Of a stretch of DNA of 16,768 nucleotides, positions 6,560-13,398 are shown one piece after another. The DNA comes from Anaerolineales bacterium UBA2317 (GTDB lineage: Bacteria > Chloroflexota > Anaerolineae > Anaerolineales > Villigracilaceae). Where the stretch lies: positions 13,124 to 29,891 of the forward strand of contig DDVH01000045.1 in assembly GCA_002345215.1 (NCBI GenBank). Reading direction: 5' to 3'. The translations under genes were made by a program, and so were the position numbers. Below the pieces are notes generated by a model. That model was given only the letters and a program-made list of their open reading frames with translations. It was not told the DNA's origin and ran no database searches. The stretch's first letter is position 1. Every line of letters begins with the position of its first letter.

Positions 6560-6604
6560 TTACCTCTTTAAGTTTCAGCTCCTATGAAACGAAAACAGAG
6601 GTAA
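6560..6604 (-). promoter_or_regulatory. 5' leader structure closing the ribosome-binding site of the Ig-like gene
   Basis: On the minus strand TTACCTCT (6604-6597) is exactly complementary to AGAGGTAA (6567-6560), which contains the Shine-Dalgarno sequence AGAGGT of the gene starting at 6557. An inner pair GTTTCA/TGAAAC (6590-6585 and 6577-6572) with a 7-base loop stacks between the arms. If transcribed, the leader could fold so that the ribosome-binding site is hidden. The complementarity is seen directly; regulation is inferred. Confidence 0.5.
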
Positions 6605-6638
6605 GAAAGTTCCCGTACCTTAGTACTATAAAATGAGA

Positions 6639-6644
6639 TAAAAT
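6639..6644 (+). promoter_or_regulatory. -10 element TAAAAT placed for a leaderless start
   Basis: TAAAAT is followed by exactly six bases and then ATG 6651. With the usual 6-7 base distance the first transcribed base would be the A of the start codon. The gene has no Shine-Dalgarno sequence, which agrees. No good -35 hexamer is seen at 17-18 bases upstream. Confidence 0.45.
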
Positions 6645-6650
6645 CTTTTT

Positions 6651-7205
6651 ATGATTTCTTCAGATATTCTCAATCCTTTGATTCTCTCTGCATTTACAAA
6701 AGAGATTACTTGGCTAGAGGCTTCTGCCCGTCATTCATTAGATGAGTTGATTGAGACCTTCTATTCAACTCGGATGCGCACGCATGAAATGATTAATGAT
6801 TTGACAGATGAGCAAGTGAGTCATGCTTCGAAAGTCCACCCGTTTTGGTCTATTAGTGAATCAATTACACATTTGATTCATACACAAGGGTTTTATCATA
6901 ATAAGTTGTTAGATATTTCTACCAGTCAAATGCCGCATATCGTTGAAGCCGCACGTGGATTTGGTGAAGGTGCAAAACAAAATATTCCTGCCAAAGATTT
7001 AATCGTCAGTTTGAATGCCGCTACAGAACGAATCCAAACAGTGATTGAACAAACTCGCAATGCACATGACCCAGAAAAAATAGAGAAAAGCCCCGCTTTT
7101 GGTTTATGCAATTACAAAACTTGGATTTTGCTTTTGCTCGCTCATGAAGTTGACCATTTACGTCAGATTGTGGCGATGAAGAGAGTTTCAAGGACAGGTG
7201 AATGA
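6651..7205 (+). CDS. DinB-superfamily protein (second copy)
   Basis: A 184-residue DinB_2/YfiT-like four-helix-bundle protein. The three-His metal site is formed by H74 in SISESITHLIH and by H165-x3-H169 in LLAHEVDHLRQI. It is not close in sequence to the DinB-like protein at 580-1086. Family members bind a divalent metal and some are thiol-dependent transferases or hydrolases; the substrate here is unknown. There is no ribosome-binding site in front of ATG 6651 and a -10 box sits where a leaderless transcript would begin. It is transcribed divergently from the Ig-like gene across 93 bases and ends at a perfect bidirectional terminator before gyrB. Confidence 0.87.
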   Translation: MISSDILNPLILSAFTKEITWLEASARHSLDELIETFYSTRMRTHEMINDLTDEQVSHASKVHPFWSISESITHLIHTQGFYHNKLLDISTSQMPHIVEAARGFGEGAKQNIPAKDLIVSLNAATERIQTVIEQTRNAHDPEKIEKSPAFGLCNYKTWILLLLAHEVDHLRQIVAMKRVSRTGE

Positions 7206-7208
7206 AAT

Positions 7209-7240
7209 AAAAAATCCCCAGAAATTTCTGGGGATTTTTT
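7209..7240. terminator. Bidirectional intrinsic terminator, 32-bp perfect palindrome
   Basis: Bases 7209-7240 are self-complementary without mismatch: AAAAAATCCCCAGAAA followed by its complement, giving a GC-rich CCCCAGA/TCTGGGG core flanked by A6 and T6. It lies 3 bases after the DinB stop codon and serves both that gene and the converging gyrB gene. Confidence 0.92.
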
Positions 7241-7268
7241 GTAGGGGCGAGGCATGCCTCGCCCCTAC
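7241..7268. repeat. 28-bp perfect palindromic interspersed repeat (REP-like)
   Basis: Bases 7241-7268 form a perfect palindrome with arm GTAGGGGCGAGGCA. It directly abuts the terminator and ends 3 bases before the gyrB stop codon. GC-rich palindromes beginning GTAGGGGCG and ending CGCCCCTAC are, from memory, dispersed in many copies in Chloroflexota and some Cyanobacteria, usually in gaps between genes and often with variable centres. Only one copy lies in this window, so the repeat status here comes from that recall and from its composition, which contrasts with the AT-rich surroundings. Confidence 0.7.
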
Positions 7269-7271
7269 GTT

Positions 7272-9206
7272 TTATACATCCAAATTTCTCACGCTCTTGG
7301 CATGTGTTTGAATAAACTTCTTGCGTGGATCAACCGCATCACCCATTAACATATCAAAAGTTCTGTCTGCTTCGGCGGCATCATCTACAGTGACCAACAA
7401 CAAAGTGCGGTTGCTGGGGTCCATGGTGGTATCCCATAATTGTTCGGGATTCATTTCACCCAAACCTTTATAACGTTGTAAGTTGGCTTTCTCACCAAGT
7501 TCTTTAATCGCTTTATCTTTTTCTTTGTCACTATACACATATTTGACTGTGTTTTTATGAGCAATGCGATACAAAGGTGGTTGAGCAATATACAAATGAC
7601 CTTCTTCAATCAACTTGGGCATGTAACGGAAGAAGAATGTCAATAACAATGTACGAATGTGACTACCATCAACGTCAGCATCTGTCATGATGATAATGCG
7701 TCCATAACGTAGACCTTCTAAATCAAAATTATCACCAATGCCTGTACCTAATGCTGAAATCAACGCTTTGACTTCGTTGTTGCCTAAAATTTTATCCAAG
7801 CGAGCGCGTTCGGTGTTTAAGATTTTTCCACGTAATGGAAGAATCGCTTGGAAGTGCCTATCACGACCTTGTTTGGCTGAACCACCTGCCGAGTCACCTT
7901 CTACGATATACAATTCTGTTTTGGATGTATCACGTTCAGAACAATCTGCTAATTTACCGGGCAGAGTTAAAGATTCCAATGCGGATTTACGAATCACCAA
8001 ATCTCTGGCTTTACGCGCCGCATCTCTTGCACGGGCAGATGTAAGACACTTCGCCACAATCGCTTTTGCGGCTTGAGGATTTTCTTCCAAGAAAGTGCTA
8101 AACGCTTCACCCACGACCTGTGTAACATGCGTCTGCACTTCGGGATTCATTAATTTAACTTTTGTCTGTGACTCGAATTGCGGACCAGGATGTTTGACTG
8201 AAACAATGGCTGTCAAACCTTCGCGCGTATCATCACCGGAGAAGTTCGGGTCAGCATCTTTGAGCAAACCATTTTTTCGGGCGTAGTCATTGATGACGCG
8301 GGTGAGTGAAGAACGAAGTCCAGTAAGATGCGTACCACCATCAATGGTATTAATCGTGTTTGCAAATGAATATACAGATTCAGTATAAGCATCTGTATAT
8401 TGAATGGAAGCTTCCACACCGATGCCTTCAATTTCTTTTTCAACATACACCACAGGATGTAAGTTTTCACGGTTGCGATTCAAATAACGAACGAATGAAG
8501 TAATACCACCTTCAAAGTAGAAAGTCATTTCGCGGTCATTGCGTTCATCTACAAACTTAATGGTCACGCCACGAGTCACAAAAGCCATTTCACGGAAGCG
8601 TTGAACTAAAGTATCAAAACGATAATCAATATCTTCGGTGAAAATTTGTTTATCAAACTTAAAGGTTTGTTTCGTGCCGCTTTCATCTTTTTCGGCTTTG
8701 CCAACTTGCTTGATTTTTCCTTGTGGCATACCGCGTTTGTATTCTTGCTTCCATAACTTGCCATCACGTTTGATTTCAGTCGTCATCCATTCAGATAACG
8801 CGTTGACTGCACTGATACCTACACCGTGCAAACCACCGGAGACTTTATATCCGCCACCACCGAATTTACCACCCGCACCAATGACAGTCATAACCACGTC
8901 AACGGTTTCCATCGGTTTACCGTTGGCATCTTTTTTGCTTGGGTGTGGACCAACTGGAATACCACGTCCATTATCTTCAACAGTCACACTGCTATCAGAA
9001 TGAATGGTGATATTGATTGCCGTACAAAAGCCAGCCAGCGCTTCATCTATGGAGTTATCTACTACTTCATATACAAGATGATGCAATGCTTTAATATCCG
9101 TACCACCTACGTACATACCGGGGCGTTTGCGGACGTGTTCAATGCCTTCTAACGCTTGAATTGAACCGACATCATATTTTGTTGAATTATTTTTCTTATC
9201 TGCCAT
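7272..9206 (-). CDS. gyrB: DNA gyrase subunit B
   Basis: The ATPase subunit of DNA gyrase (type IIA topoisomerase), which with GyrA introduces negative supercoils. The 644-residue length fits the compact GyrB form without the proteobacterial insertion. The GHKL ATPase has E47 and N51 in YEVVDNSIDEA, D78 and R81 in EDNGRGIP, and the lid KFGGGGYKVSGGLHGVG. A transducer domain follows. The TOPRIM domain begins at about 431 with EGDSAGG (E436) and contains DADVDG (D509, D511, metal binding). The tail has the GyrB hallmark QRYKGLGEMNPEQLW (577-591), which favours GyrB over ParE. ATG 9206 is preceded by AGAGGAAAT. gyrA is not in the window; separate gyrA and gyrB are common outside the dnaA-recF cluster arrangement. 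Confidence 0.97.
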   Translation of the reverse strand: MADKKNNSTKYDVGSIQALEGIEHVRKRPGMYVGGTDIKALHHLVYEVVDNSIDEALAGFCTAINITIHSDSSVTVEDNGRGIPVGPHPSKKDANGKPMETVDVVMTVIGAGGKFGGGGYKVSGGLHGVGISAVNALSEWMTTEIKRDGKLWKQEYKRGMPQGKIKQVGKAEKDESGTKQTFKFDKQIFTEDIDYRFDTLVQRFREMAFVTRGVTIKFVDERNDREMTFYFEGGITSFVRYLNRNRENLHPVVYVEKEIEGIGVEASIQYTDAYTESVYSFANTINTIDGGTHLTGLRSSLTRVINDYARKNGLLKDADPNFSGDDTREGLTAIVSVKHPGPQFESQTKVKLMNPEVQTHVTQVVGEAFSTFLEENPQAAKAIVAKCLTSARARDAARKARDLVIRKSALESLTLPGKLADCSERDTSKTELYIVEGDSAGGSAKQGRDRHFQAILPLRGKILNTERARLDKILGNNEVKALISALGTGIGDNFDLEGLRYGRIIIMTDADVDGSHIRTLLLTFFFRYMPKLIEEGHLYIAQPPLYRIAHKNTVKYVYSDKEKDKAIKELGEKANLQRYKGLGEMNPEQLWDTTMDPSNRTLLLVTVDDAAEADRTFDMLMGDAVDPRKKFIQTHAKSVRNLDV

Positions 9207-9224
9207 AATTTCCTCTAATCTTTA

Positions 9225-9294
9225 GCCACAGAGAACGCAGAGGTCACAGAGATTTTTAAGCGGTTTTCTCAATGTTCTCTGTGCGCTCTGTGGC
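9225..9294. repeat. Imperfect inverted repeat of the CACAGAG type upstream of gyrB
   Basis: The gap between the membrane-protein gene and gyrB holds GCCACAGAG (9225-9233) and its exact complement CTCTGTGGC (9286-9294). Inside lie CACAGAG (9245-9251) and a complementary CTCTGTG (9277-9283), with a further CAGAG-like motif between (GCAGAGG). Stretches of this GCCACAGAG..CACAGAG type recur, from memory, as dispersed intergenic elements in many environmental bacterial genomes, including Chloroflexota. It may fold as a branched hairpin between the two minus-strand genes. Copy number cannot be judged here. Confidence 0.6.
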
Positions 9295-9302
9295 AAATGC
9301 TC

Positions 9303-10292
9303 TTATGCCTGTGCTTGTTTCACAGGCGGTTTTAGTTTTTCTAACACTGCTTGCACCCAAGCAGTCATATCACGATAATAGATAAAACTGCTGGCTAATA
9401 ATGCCGTTGTGACGAATGAATGACCAAAAATTGCTAATAATGTTAACCACGATGTTTCTGCTGGAATGCTCCACAAAACATTTAATCCATACGCCAATAA
9501 GAATATCGTCAACACAAATAAACTGCTGTTTGGTAATGTATAACGAGTGAAATGAATACTACTCCCAATAGATGTGAATATATTTTGTTTTTTTACAAAA
9601 ACACCGTGTGGCAAAAAGAAAATCGGCACAATCAACCACATCGAAACAAAGCTCATCACCAAAATCACCAAACTAGTGATGATAATATTTTGCCCAGCCA
9701 AGATTGCAAAAACACCAAAAATCACGGGCGAAAGAATCATAAACAAAATCGTGCAAAAAATTGAAATCAAAACTGTTTGCAAAATTGCATTGAATGTTGA
9801 AATGATTCCATTTTCACTCGGCACAGACACCCAAGCCACACTCCGAAAATAAATAGCACCACCAATCCAACCAATAAACGTTAACCCAAAGAGACCGAAG
9901 AAAATAATCCAACCATTCGCTTGCCATGTAATTGCATCACCTAGAGGTGTAGATGAAAGCTCCCGCGAGAGAGGCAGGCTGGAAATCCCGATAGGAAGCG
10001 TGCGGATAAGCCAGAATAAATTGACTGTGGGAAAAATCGTATTGTAAAGTTCCATCACGCGCTGAATTTCTTCAGCCGCAATGCCACCATTTTGCCACGC
10101 GCGAATCATATCGCCTTTGAATGAGTCAAAAAAAGCATTCACGCGCAAACGCGGACCAAACCAAAAAAATAAATTCAACGCCAGTGGCAACAAAATAGCG
10201 GTGATGTGTGATGCGATTGAGTCAAAACCAGCGCGAATCGAATTGATAATGCCCGGTGGAGGCGGAATATTTTCTAAACGTGTAACTTCCAT
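9303..10292 (-). CDS. Polytopic membrane protein of unknown function
   Basis: A 329-residue integral membrane protein with about six or seven hydrophobic segments, around residues 27-45, 127-149, 168-198, 200-225, 255-273 and 284-306. The N-terminal MEVTRLENIPPPPGIINSIRAGFD is cytoplasm-like and the C-terminus ends in a basic, Pro/Gln-containing tail. No catalytic or transport signature is recognised. It precedes gyrB on the same strand but a repeat-type inverted structure separates them. It is divergent from another unknown membrane protein, with only 42 bases between the start codons. No clear Shine-Dalgarno sequence precedes ATG 10292 (only AGG), and an extended -10 motif lies 9 bases ahead, so the leader would be a few bases at most. 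Confidence 0.8.
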   Translation of the reverse strand: MEVTRLENIPPPPGIINSIRAGFDSIASHITAILLPLALNLFFWFGPRLRVNAFFDSFKGDMIRAWQNGGIAAEEIQRVMELYNTIFPTVNLFWLIRTLPIGISSLPLSRELSSTPLGDAITWQANGWIIFFGLFGLTFIGWIGGAIYFRSVAWVSVPSENGIISTFNAILQTVLISIFCTILFMILSPVIFGVFAILAGQNIIITSLVILVMSFVSMWLIVPIFFLPHGVFVKKQNIFTSIGSSIHFTRYTLPNSSLFVLTIFLLAYGLNVLWSIPAETSWLTLLAIFGHSFVTTALLASSFIYYRDMTAWVQAVLEKLKPPVKQAQA

Positions 10293-10298
10293 AACCTA

Positions 10299-10328
10299 TT
10301 GATTCTACCATACCCGTTACGGTACAAT
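10299..10328 (+). promoter_or_regulatory. Promoter of a leaderless transcript
   Basis: TTGATT (10299-10304), an 18-base spacer and TACAAT (10323-10328) are followed by six bases and ATG 10335. The predicted first transcribed base is the start codon itself and no Shine-Dalgarno sequence exists. The -35 hexamer overlaps the -10 element of the divergent promoter. Confidence 0.6.
10302..10310 (-). promoter_or_regulatory. Extended -10 promoter element (TGGTAGAAT)
   Basis: On the minus strand TGGTAGAAT (10310-10302) matches the extended -10 pattern TGnTAnAAT and ends 9 bases before ATG 10292, so the leader would be about 2-3 bases. No convincing -35 is seen, which an extended -10 can tolerate. Confidence 0.45.
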
Positions 10329-10334
10329 CTCACT

Positions 10335-11147
10335 ATGCAAGCCAAAAATTTTGATTATCCATCCACAGACCGCATGGGCGTTTTAACCGCTTCAGTTTTG
10401 TTGGCGTTTGCACTCACCCGTTTGATAGAAACCCCGCGCCTCATTCTTAGCCTCAACCTGCCCGGATTCTATTTTGCATTTCCCTTAACCTTAGGCAGTG
10501 TGATGACGCTCTTTGCGGCTGGTTTAACCGCCGCCGGCATGGATTGGTTAGTTCGAGACCATCCGTCTTTTGCAAAAAAATCTACTCGAGAAAATATCAT
10601 GCTCCCCACTTTAACAACGTTTGTTTTAGGAGCCGCGTTATCAGTTTTGTTTGAAAGCCCCACATGGTGGGTTGGATTTTTATTTGGTGCATTTTTGCTC
10701 GGCGTTGTGTTCACATCCGAATACATTACGATTAATCCTGCCTCACCAGCCTACGCTTTTGCCCGCGCCGCATTGACCGCACTTGCTTATGCTTTGTTCT
10801 TAATTTTGATTACATCATTAAGATATTCTGGCATCCGTTTGTTCTTACTTGTGCCAGCCGTTTTCCTTGTGGCAGGTTTAATCAGTTTACGCATTTTGCA
10901 TCTCGATGGCACAGACCGTTGGGACTTTCCGTGGGCAATTGGTATTGGAATCATCTGTGCTCAAATTGGGGCTGGCTTACATTATTGGGCATTAACGCCA
11001 GTTCAATTCGGCATCGCTTTAACGGGTCCATTGTATGCCCTTACAGTTTTATCCACAAACTTAACAGAGGACATTCCATTAAGGCGTGCGGTGATTGCTC
11101 CACTCATTATCCTCTTGCTTTCGTGGTTAACAGCAATATTTGTCTAA
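10335..11147 (+). CDS. Polytopic membrane protein of unknown function
   Basis: A 270-residue integral membrane protein with about eight hydrophobic segments, starting around TASVLLAFALTRLI and FAFPLTLGSVMTLFAAGLTAAG and ending LIILLLSWLTAIFV. Between segments lie a conserved-looking acidic/basic loop MDWLVRDHPSFAKKSTREN and LHLDGTDRWDFPWA. It resembles hypothetical membrane proteins typical of Anaerolineae (possibly the DUF5656 group, which I cannot confirm). No transport or enzyme motif is seen. I chose ATG 10335 instead of the in-frame start at 10299 because the latter falls inside the promoter and the former sits at the predicted transcription start. It may be co-regulated with the divergent membrane gene. 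Confidence 0.82.
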   Translation: MQAKNFDYPSTDRMGVLTASVLLAFALTRLIETPRLILSLNLPGFYFAFPLTLGSVMTLFAAGLTAAGMDWLVRDHPSFAKKSTRENIMLPTLTTFVLGAALSVLFESPTWWVGFLFGAFLLGVVFTSEYITINPASPAYAFARAALTALAYALFLILITSLRYSGIRLFLLVPAVFLVAGLISLRILHLDGTDRWDFPWAIGIGIICAQIGAGLHYWALTPVQFGIALTGPLYALTVLSTNLTEDIPLRRAVIAPLIILLLSWLTAIFV

Positions 11148-11244
11148 GTGAATACCGATAAGCGCAATTCAATCATTAAGCAACCATCCCCATGTTTTAG
11201 TGTTTTTACAAGCAATAAATAAAATTCATATCGGAGGCTAATTG

Positions 11245-11934
11245 ATGCAACTCATCATCGACCTTGTGGTTATCTTTTTAGGCTATGTGATTGGGTCCAT
11301 TCCATTTGGTTTGTTAATCGTAAAACTAAAAACAGGGAAAGATATTCGTGAGGTAGAAAGCGGCAGAACAGGTGGGACGAATGCCATGCGTGCCGCAGGC
11401 TTTTGGGCAGGTTTTGGCACTGCCATGCTCGATATTCTAAAAGGTGCTGTTGCCGTTTGGATTGCACAAGCCATTACAGATACATCTTGGGCGCACATGC
11501 TTTCTGCCATTACCCCAATTCTTGGTCATAACTATTCCATCTTTTTACCTGAACGTGATGAAAACGGAAAATTTATCCGCTTACGAGGCGGCGCAGGCGG
11601 TGCCCCAGCCGTTGGCGGAGCTATGGGATTATGGCCCGCTTCAGTTTTGATTATTCTTCCGCTCGGCATGTTGACATTTTTCACCATTGGCATCGCCTCT
11701 GTGACTACCATAGCAGTTGCTCTGTTTGCCATCATCGTTTTCGCCGTTCAAGCATCACAAGGGAATTTGCCGTGGGATTACGTCTGGTACGGCGTAGGCG
11801 CAGAATTGTTATTGATTTGGGCATTACGCCCCAACTTGAAAAAATTATTTGCAGGTGAAGAACGCGTGGTCAAATACAGTTTGCATGGTTGGTTGAGAGC
11901 AAAAAGAGAACAGAGAACAAAAAACAGTAAGTAG
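11245..11934 (+). CDS. plsY: Glycerol-3-phosphate acyltransferase (PlsY-type), with altered motif
   Basis: A 229-residue integral membrane protein of the PlsY family, which transfers the acyl group of acyl-phosphate to glycerol 3-phosphate in the first step of phospholipid synthesis. Seen motifs: GSIPFG (17-22), SGRTGGTNAMRAAG (39-52, cf. SGNxGATNxxR), D63-x2-K66-G67, and GHNYSIF (94-100). The next motif reads RGGAGGAPAVGG (114-125), where typical PlsY has GGKGVAT: the lysine is replaced by Ala117, and an 11-residue insert ERDENGKFIRL precedes it. ATG 11245 is preferred to TTG 11242; CGGAGG lies at 11232-11237. The protein ends in a basic tail. Whether it is the main PlsY of this organism or a second, diverged copy cannot be told here. 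It has its own terminator. Confidence 0.88.
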   Translation: MQLIIDLVVIFLGYVIGSIPFGLLIVKLKTGKDIREVESGRTGGTNAMRAAGFWAGFGTAMLDILKGAVAVWIAQAITDTSWAHMLSAITPILGHNYSIFLPERDENGKFIRLRGGAGGAPAVGGAMGLWPASVLIILPLGMLTFFTIGIASVTTIAVALFAIIVFAVQASQGNLPWDYVWYGVGAELLLIWALRPNLKKLFAGEERVVKYSLHGWLRAKREQRTKNSK

Positions 11935-11947
11935 TAATTGGTAATTG

Positions 11948-11978
11948 AAAAGAGACTGTGGTGAGCAGTCTCTTTTTT
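11948..11978 (+). terminator. Intrinsic terminator of plsY
   Basis: An 11-bp perfect stem AAAAGAGACTG (11948-11958) with CAGTCTCTTTT (11966-11976), 7-base loop TGGTGAG, is followed by further T residues. It lies 14 bases after the plsY stop codon. It could also stop minus-strand transcription of the small membrane gene ending at 12010. Confidence 0.9.
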
Positions 11979-12009
11979 ATTGAAAAAATTTGAAGGGAGG
12001 TGTGTATCA

Positions 12010-12309
12010 TTATCTTTTTGATTTTCTAGACGCATCATAAAACATAAACCCTAAAACACCTCCAAATATTAGGCATAGAATTTCAGCACCAGGGCTAATG
12101 ATATGAAATATATATCCAGCAATGATATAAAGAATTAACAAGAAAATTATTAGAAGCCATATAGTTAGTGAAATCTTGTTTTTATCTTGGTTTTTCTGCT
12201 TAGTTCCTTTATGCCAAGGCAAGCCAGTATGAAGTTGTATTTTTTTATTATCCTGCTCAACCTGAGCAAGATAATCTCCCGCATCATTTCGATTATCGTT
12301 TTTCGCCAT
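12010..12309 (-). CDS. Small two-helix membrane protein, hypothetical
   Basis: A 99-residue protein. The first 45 residues are hydrophilic and charged (MAKNDNRNDAGDYLAQVEQD, then LPWHKGTKQKNQDKNK), followed by two transmembrane segments, about 47-67 (SLTIWLLIIFLLILYIIAGY) and 73-91 (GAEILCLIFGGVLGFMFYD), and a short basic tail. This is a helical hairpin with both ends predicted to be cytoplasmic. I recognise no family. AGAGGA at 12317-12322 (minus) supports ATG 12309. It begins 34 bases after the dehydrogenase gene on the same strand and is probably cotranscribed with it. Confidence 0.72.
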   Translation of the reverse strand: MAKNDNRNDAGDYLAQVEQDNKKIQLHTGLPWHKGTKQKNQDKNKISLTIWLLIIFLLILYIIAGYIFHIISPGAEILCLIFGGVLGFMFYDASRKSKR

Positions 12310-12343
12310 AATAATCCTCTTTCAACTTTCCACTCACCACTTT

Positions 12344-13351
12344 CTAACTATATCTCTTCCTGATCTCTGGCAAAAAATAATCATCAAAGAATCGATCCAC
12401 ATCATAATCAGGTGACCAACCCCAATCAGCGCGAGCGCGAGAGTCATCTACATCTTGGGGCCAAGAATCGACGATGCCCTGCCTGCGTGGATTTGGTTCA
12501 AATGTTATATCCGCATTGGGGAAAGCTTTGATAGCGCGTTGACGAAATTCTTCGGCAGTGATGGCAAACGCGGCGATGTTATACACATTAGAGGTTAATG
12601 ATTCTTTAGGAGCATTCATCAACATCAACAGAGATTTAATAGCATCGGGCATTGCCATGAATGGGATTTTAGAATCAGGACGCACAAAACATTTGTAAGG
12701 TTTGTTTTGTGCCGCGGCGTGGAGCATTTCGGGTCCGTAGTCACTCGTCCCAGCACTTGGCAATGTAAAGGCTGAGATTAAGCCGGGGAAGCGAATCGAG
12801 CGGAAGTCCAGAAAGTGAGGCGGGTTTTCATCTAAATGTTTTTGACCAAAAAATTTTCCATAATACATCCCCAATTTTTCGCAATACAATTTATTGCATC
12901 CATACATCGTTTGCGGATTATTCCAATCATCTTCTCTTAATGAACCCGCTTTATTTTTATCATCGAGTGTTGGCAACCCATACGCCGCGATTGAACTTGG
13001 AAATAAAAACTTGACAGACTTTTTATATTTTTCAGAACGATACGCCGCCAACATCAACAATTGCATTGTGCCTTCCACGTTGATGCGATGCGCTTCTTCA
13101 GTTGCAACTTCTGCCTTTGATGAAAGCGATGCGGCGAGATGAAATATCACATCAAAATCATAATCATAAAAAGTTTTTATTTTGTAAAGCAAATCACCTT
13201 GTACATGTTCTGCTGAAAATTTTTTAATCGAATCGGGCAAGGGCATAAAATCGGCTGTTGTGATTCGATAGCCACCCTTCGATAATTCTTCAACGAGCGC
13301 CTGACCAATTTCTCCGCACGCACCTGTTACCAGCACTTGCTTCACGGTCAT
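12344..13351 (-). CDS. SDR-type L-threonine 3-dehydrogenase-like / NAD-dependent epimerase-dehydratase family protein
   Basis: A 335-residue extended SDR. The nucleotide motif GACGEIG is at 10-16, Asp34 ends the second strand (NAD preference), the active site has PSS (118-120) and Y150-x3-K154 (MYGCNK). The later blocks RFPGLIS, GTSDYGPEM, FMAMPDAIKSL, YNIAAFAITAEEF, and RQGIVDSWPQDVDDSRARADWGW match the pattern of the SDR-type L-threonine 3-dehydrogenase, which oxidises threonine to 2-amino-3-ketobutyrate. A related sugar epimerase function is the alternative. The partner enzyme of the pathway, 2-amino-3-ketobutyrate CoA ligase (Kbl), is not adjacent. ATG 13351 has AGGAG at 13358-13362 (minus). 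Confidence 0.85.
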   Translation of the reverse strand: MTVKQVLVTGACGEIGQALVEELSKGGYRITTADFMPLPDSIKKFSAEHVQGDLLYKIKTFYDYDFDVIFHLAASLSSKAEVATEEAHRINVEGTMQLLMLAAYRSEKYKKSVKFLFPSSIAAYGLPTLDDKNKAGSLREDDWNNPQTMYGCNKLYCEKLGMYYGKFFGQKHLDENPPHFLDFRSIRFPGLISAFTLPSAGTSDYGPEMLHAAAQNKPYKCFVRPDSKIPFMAMPDAIKSLLMLMNAPKESLTSNVYNIAAFAITAEEFRQRAIKAFPNADITFEPNPRRQGIVDSWPQDVDDSRARADWGWSPDYDVDRFFDDYFLPEIRKRYS

Positions 13352-13364
13352 GTATTTCTCCTGT

Positions 13365-13394
13365 TATGCTAGAATGAGTTAACTTATTTTACAA
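13365..13394. promoter_or_regulatory. Overlapping divergent promoter candidates
   Basis: The 47-base gap between two divergent genes holds, on the minus strand, TTGTAA (13394-13389), 17 bases and TAGCAT (13371-13366), and on the plus strand an extended -10 TGCTAGAAT (13367-13375). The two -10 elements share bases, so both genes probably cannot be initiated at once. Hexamers are only fair matches. Confidence 0.35.
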
Positions 13395-13398
13395 CACA

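Noticed and set aside
7209..7268. Two adjacent palindromes as a possible CRISPR repeat or attachment site
   Set aside because: There is only one copy of each and no spacer pattern; the first is a standard terminator and the second a REP-like palindrome.
7738..8470. Open frames on the plus strand and in another minus frame inside gyrB
   Set aside because: They are shadows of a well-conserved GyrB coding sequence; their translations show no family pattern and have no ribosome-binding sites.
10299..10334. Upstream in-frame start at 10299 for the plus-strand membrane protein
   Set aside because: It would add 12 residues encoded by the promoter itself; the ATG at 10335 matches the predicted transcription start.
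10469..10726. Minus-strand open frame inside the membrane protein gene at 10335-11147
   Set aside because: Shadow frame with no ribosome-binding site or recognisable domain.
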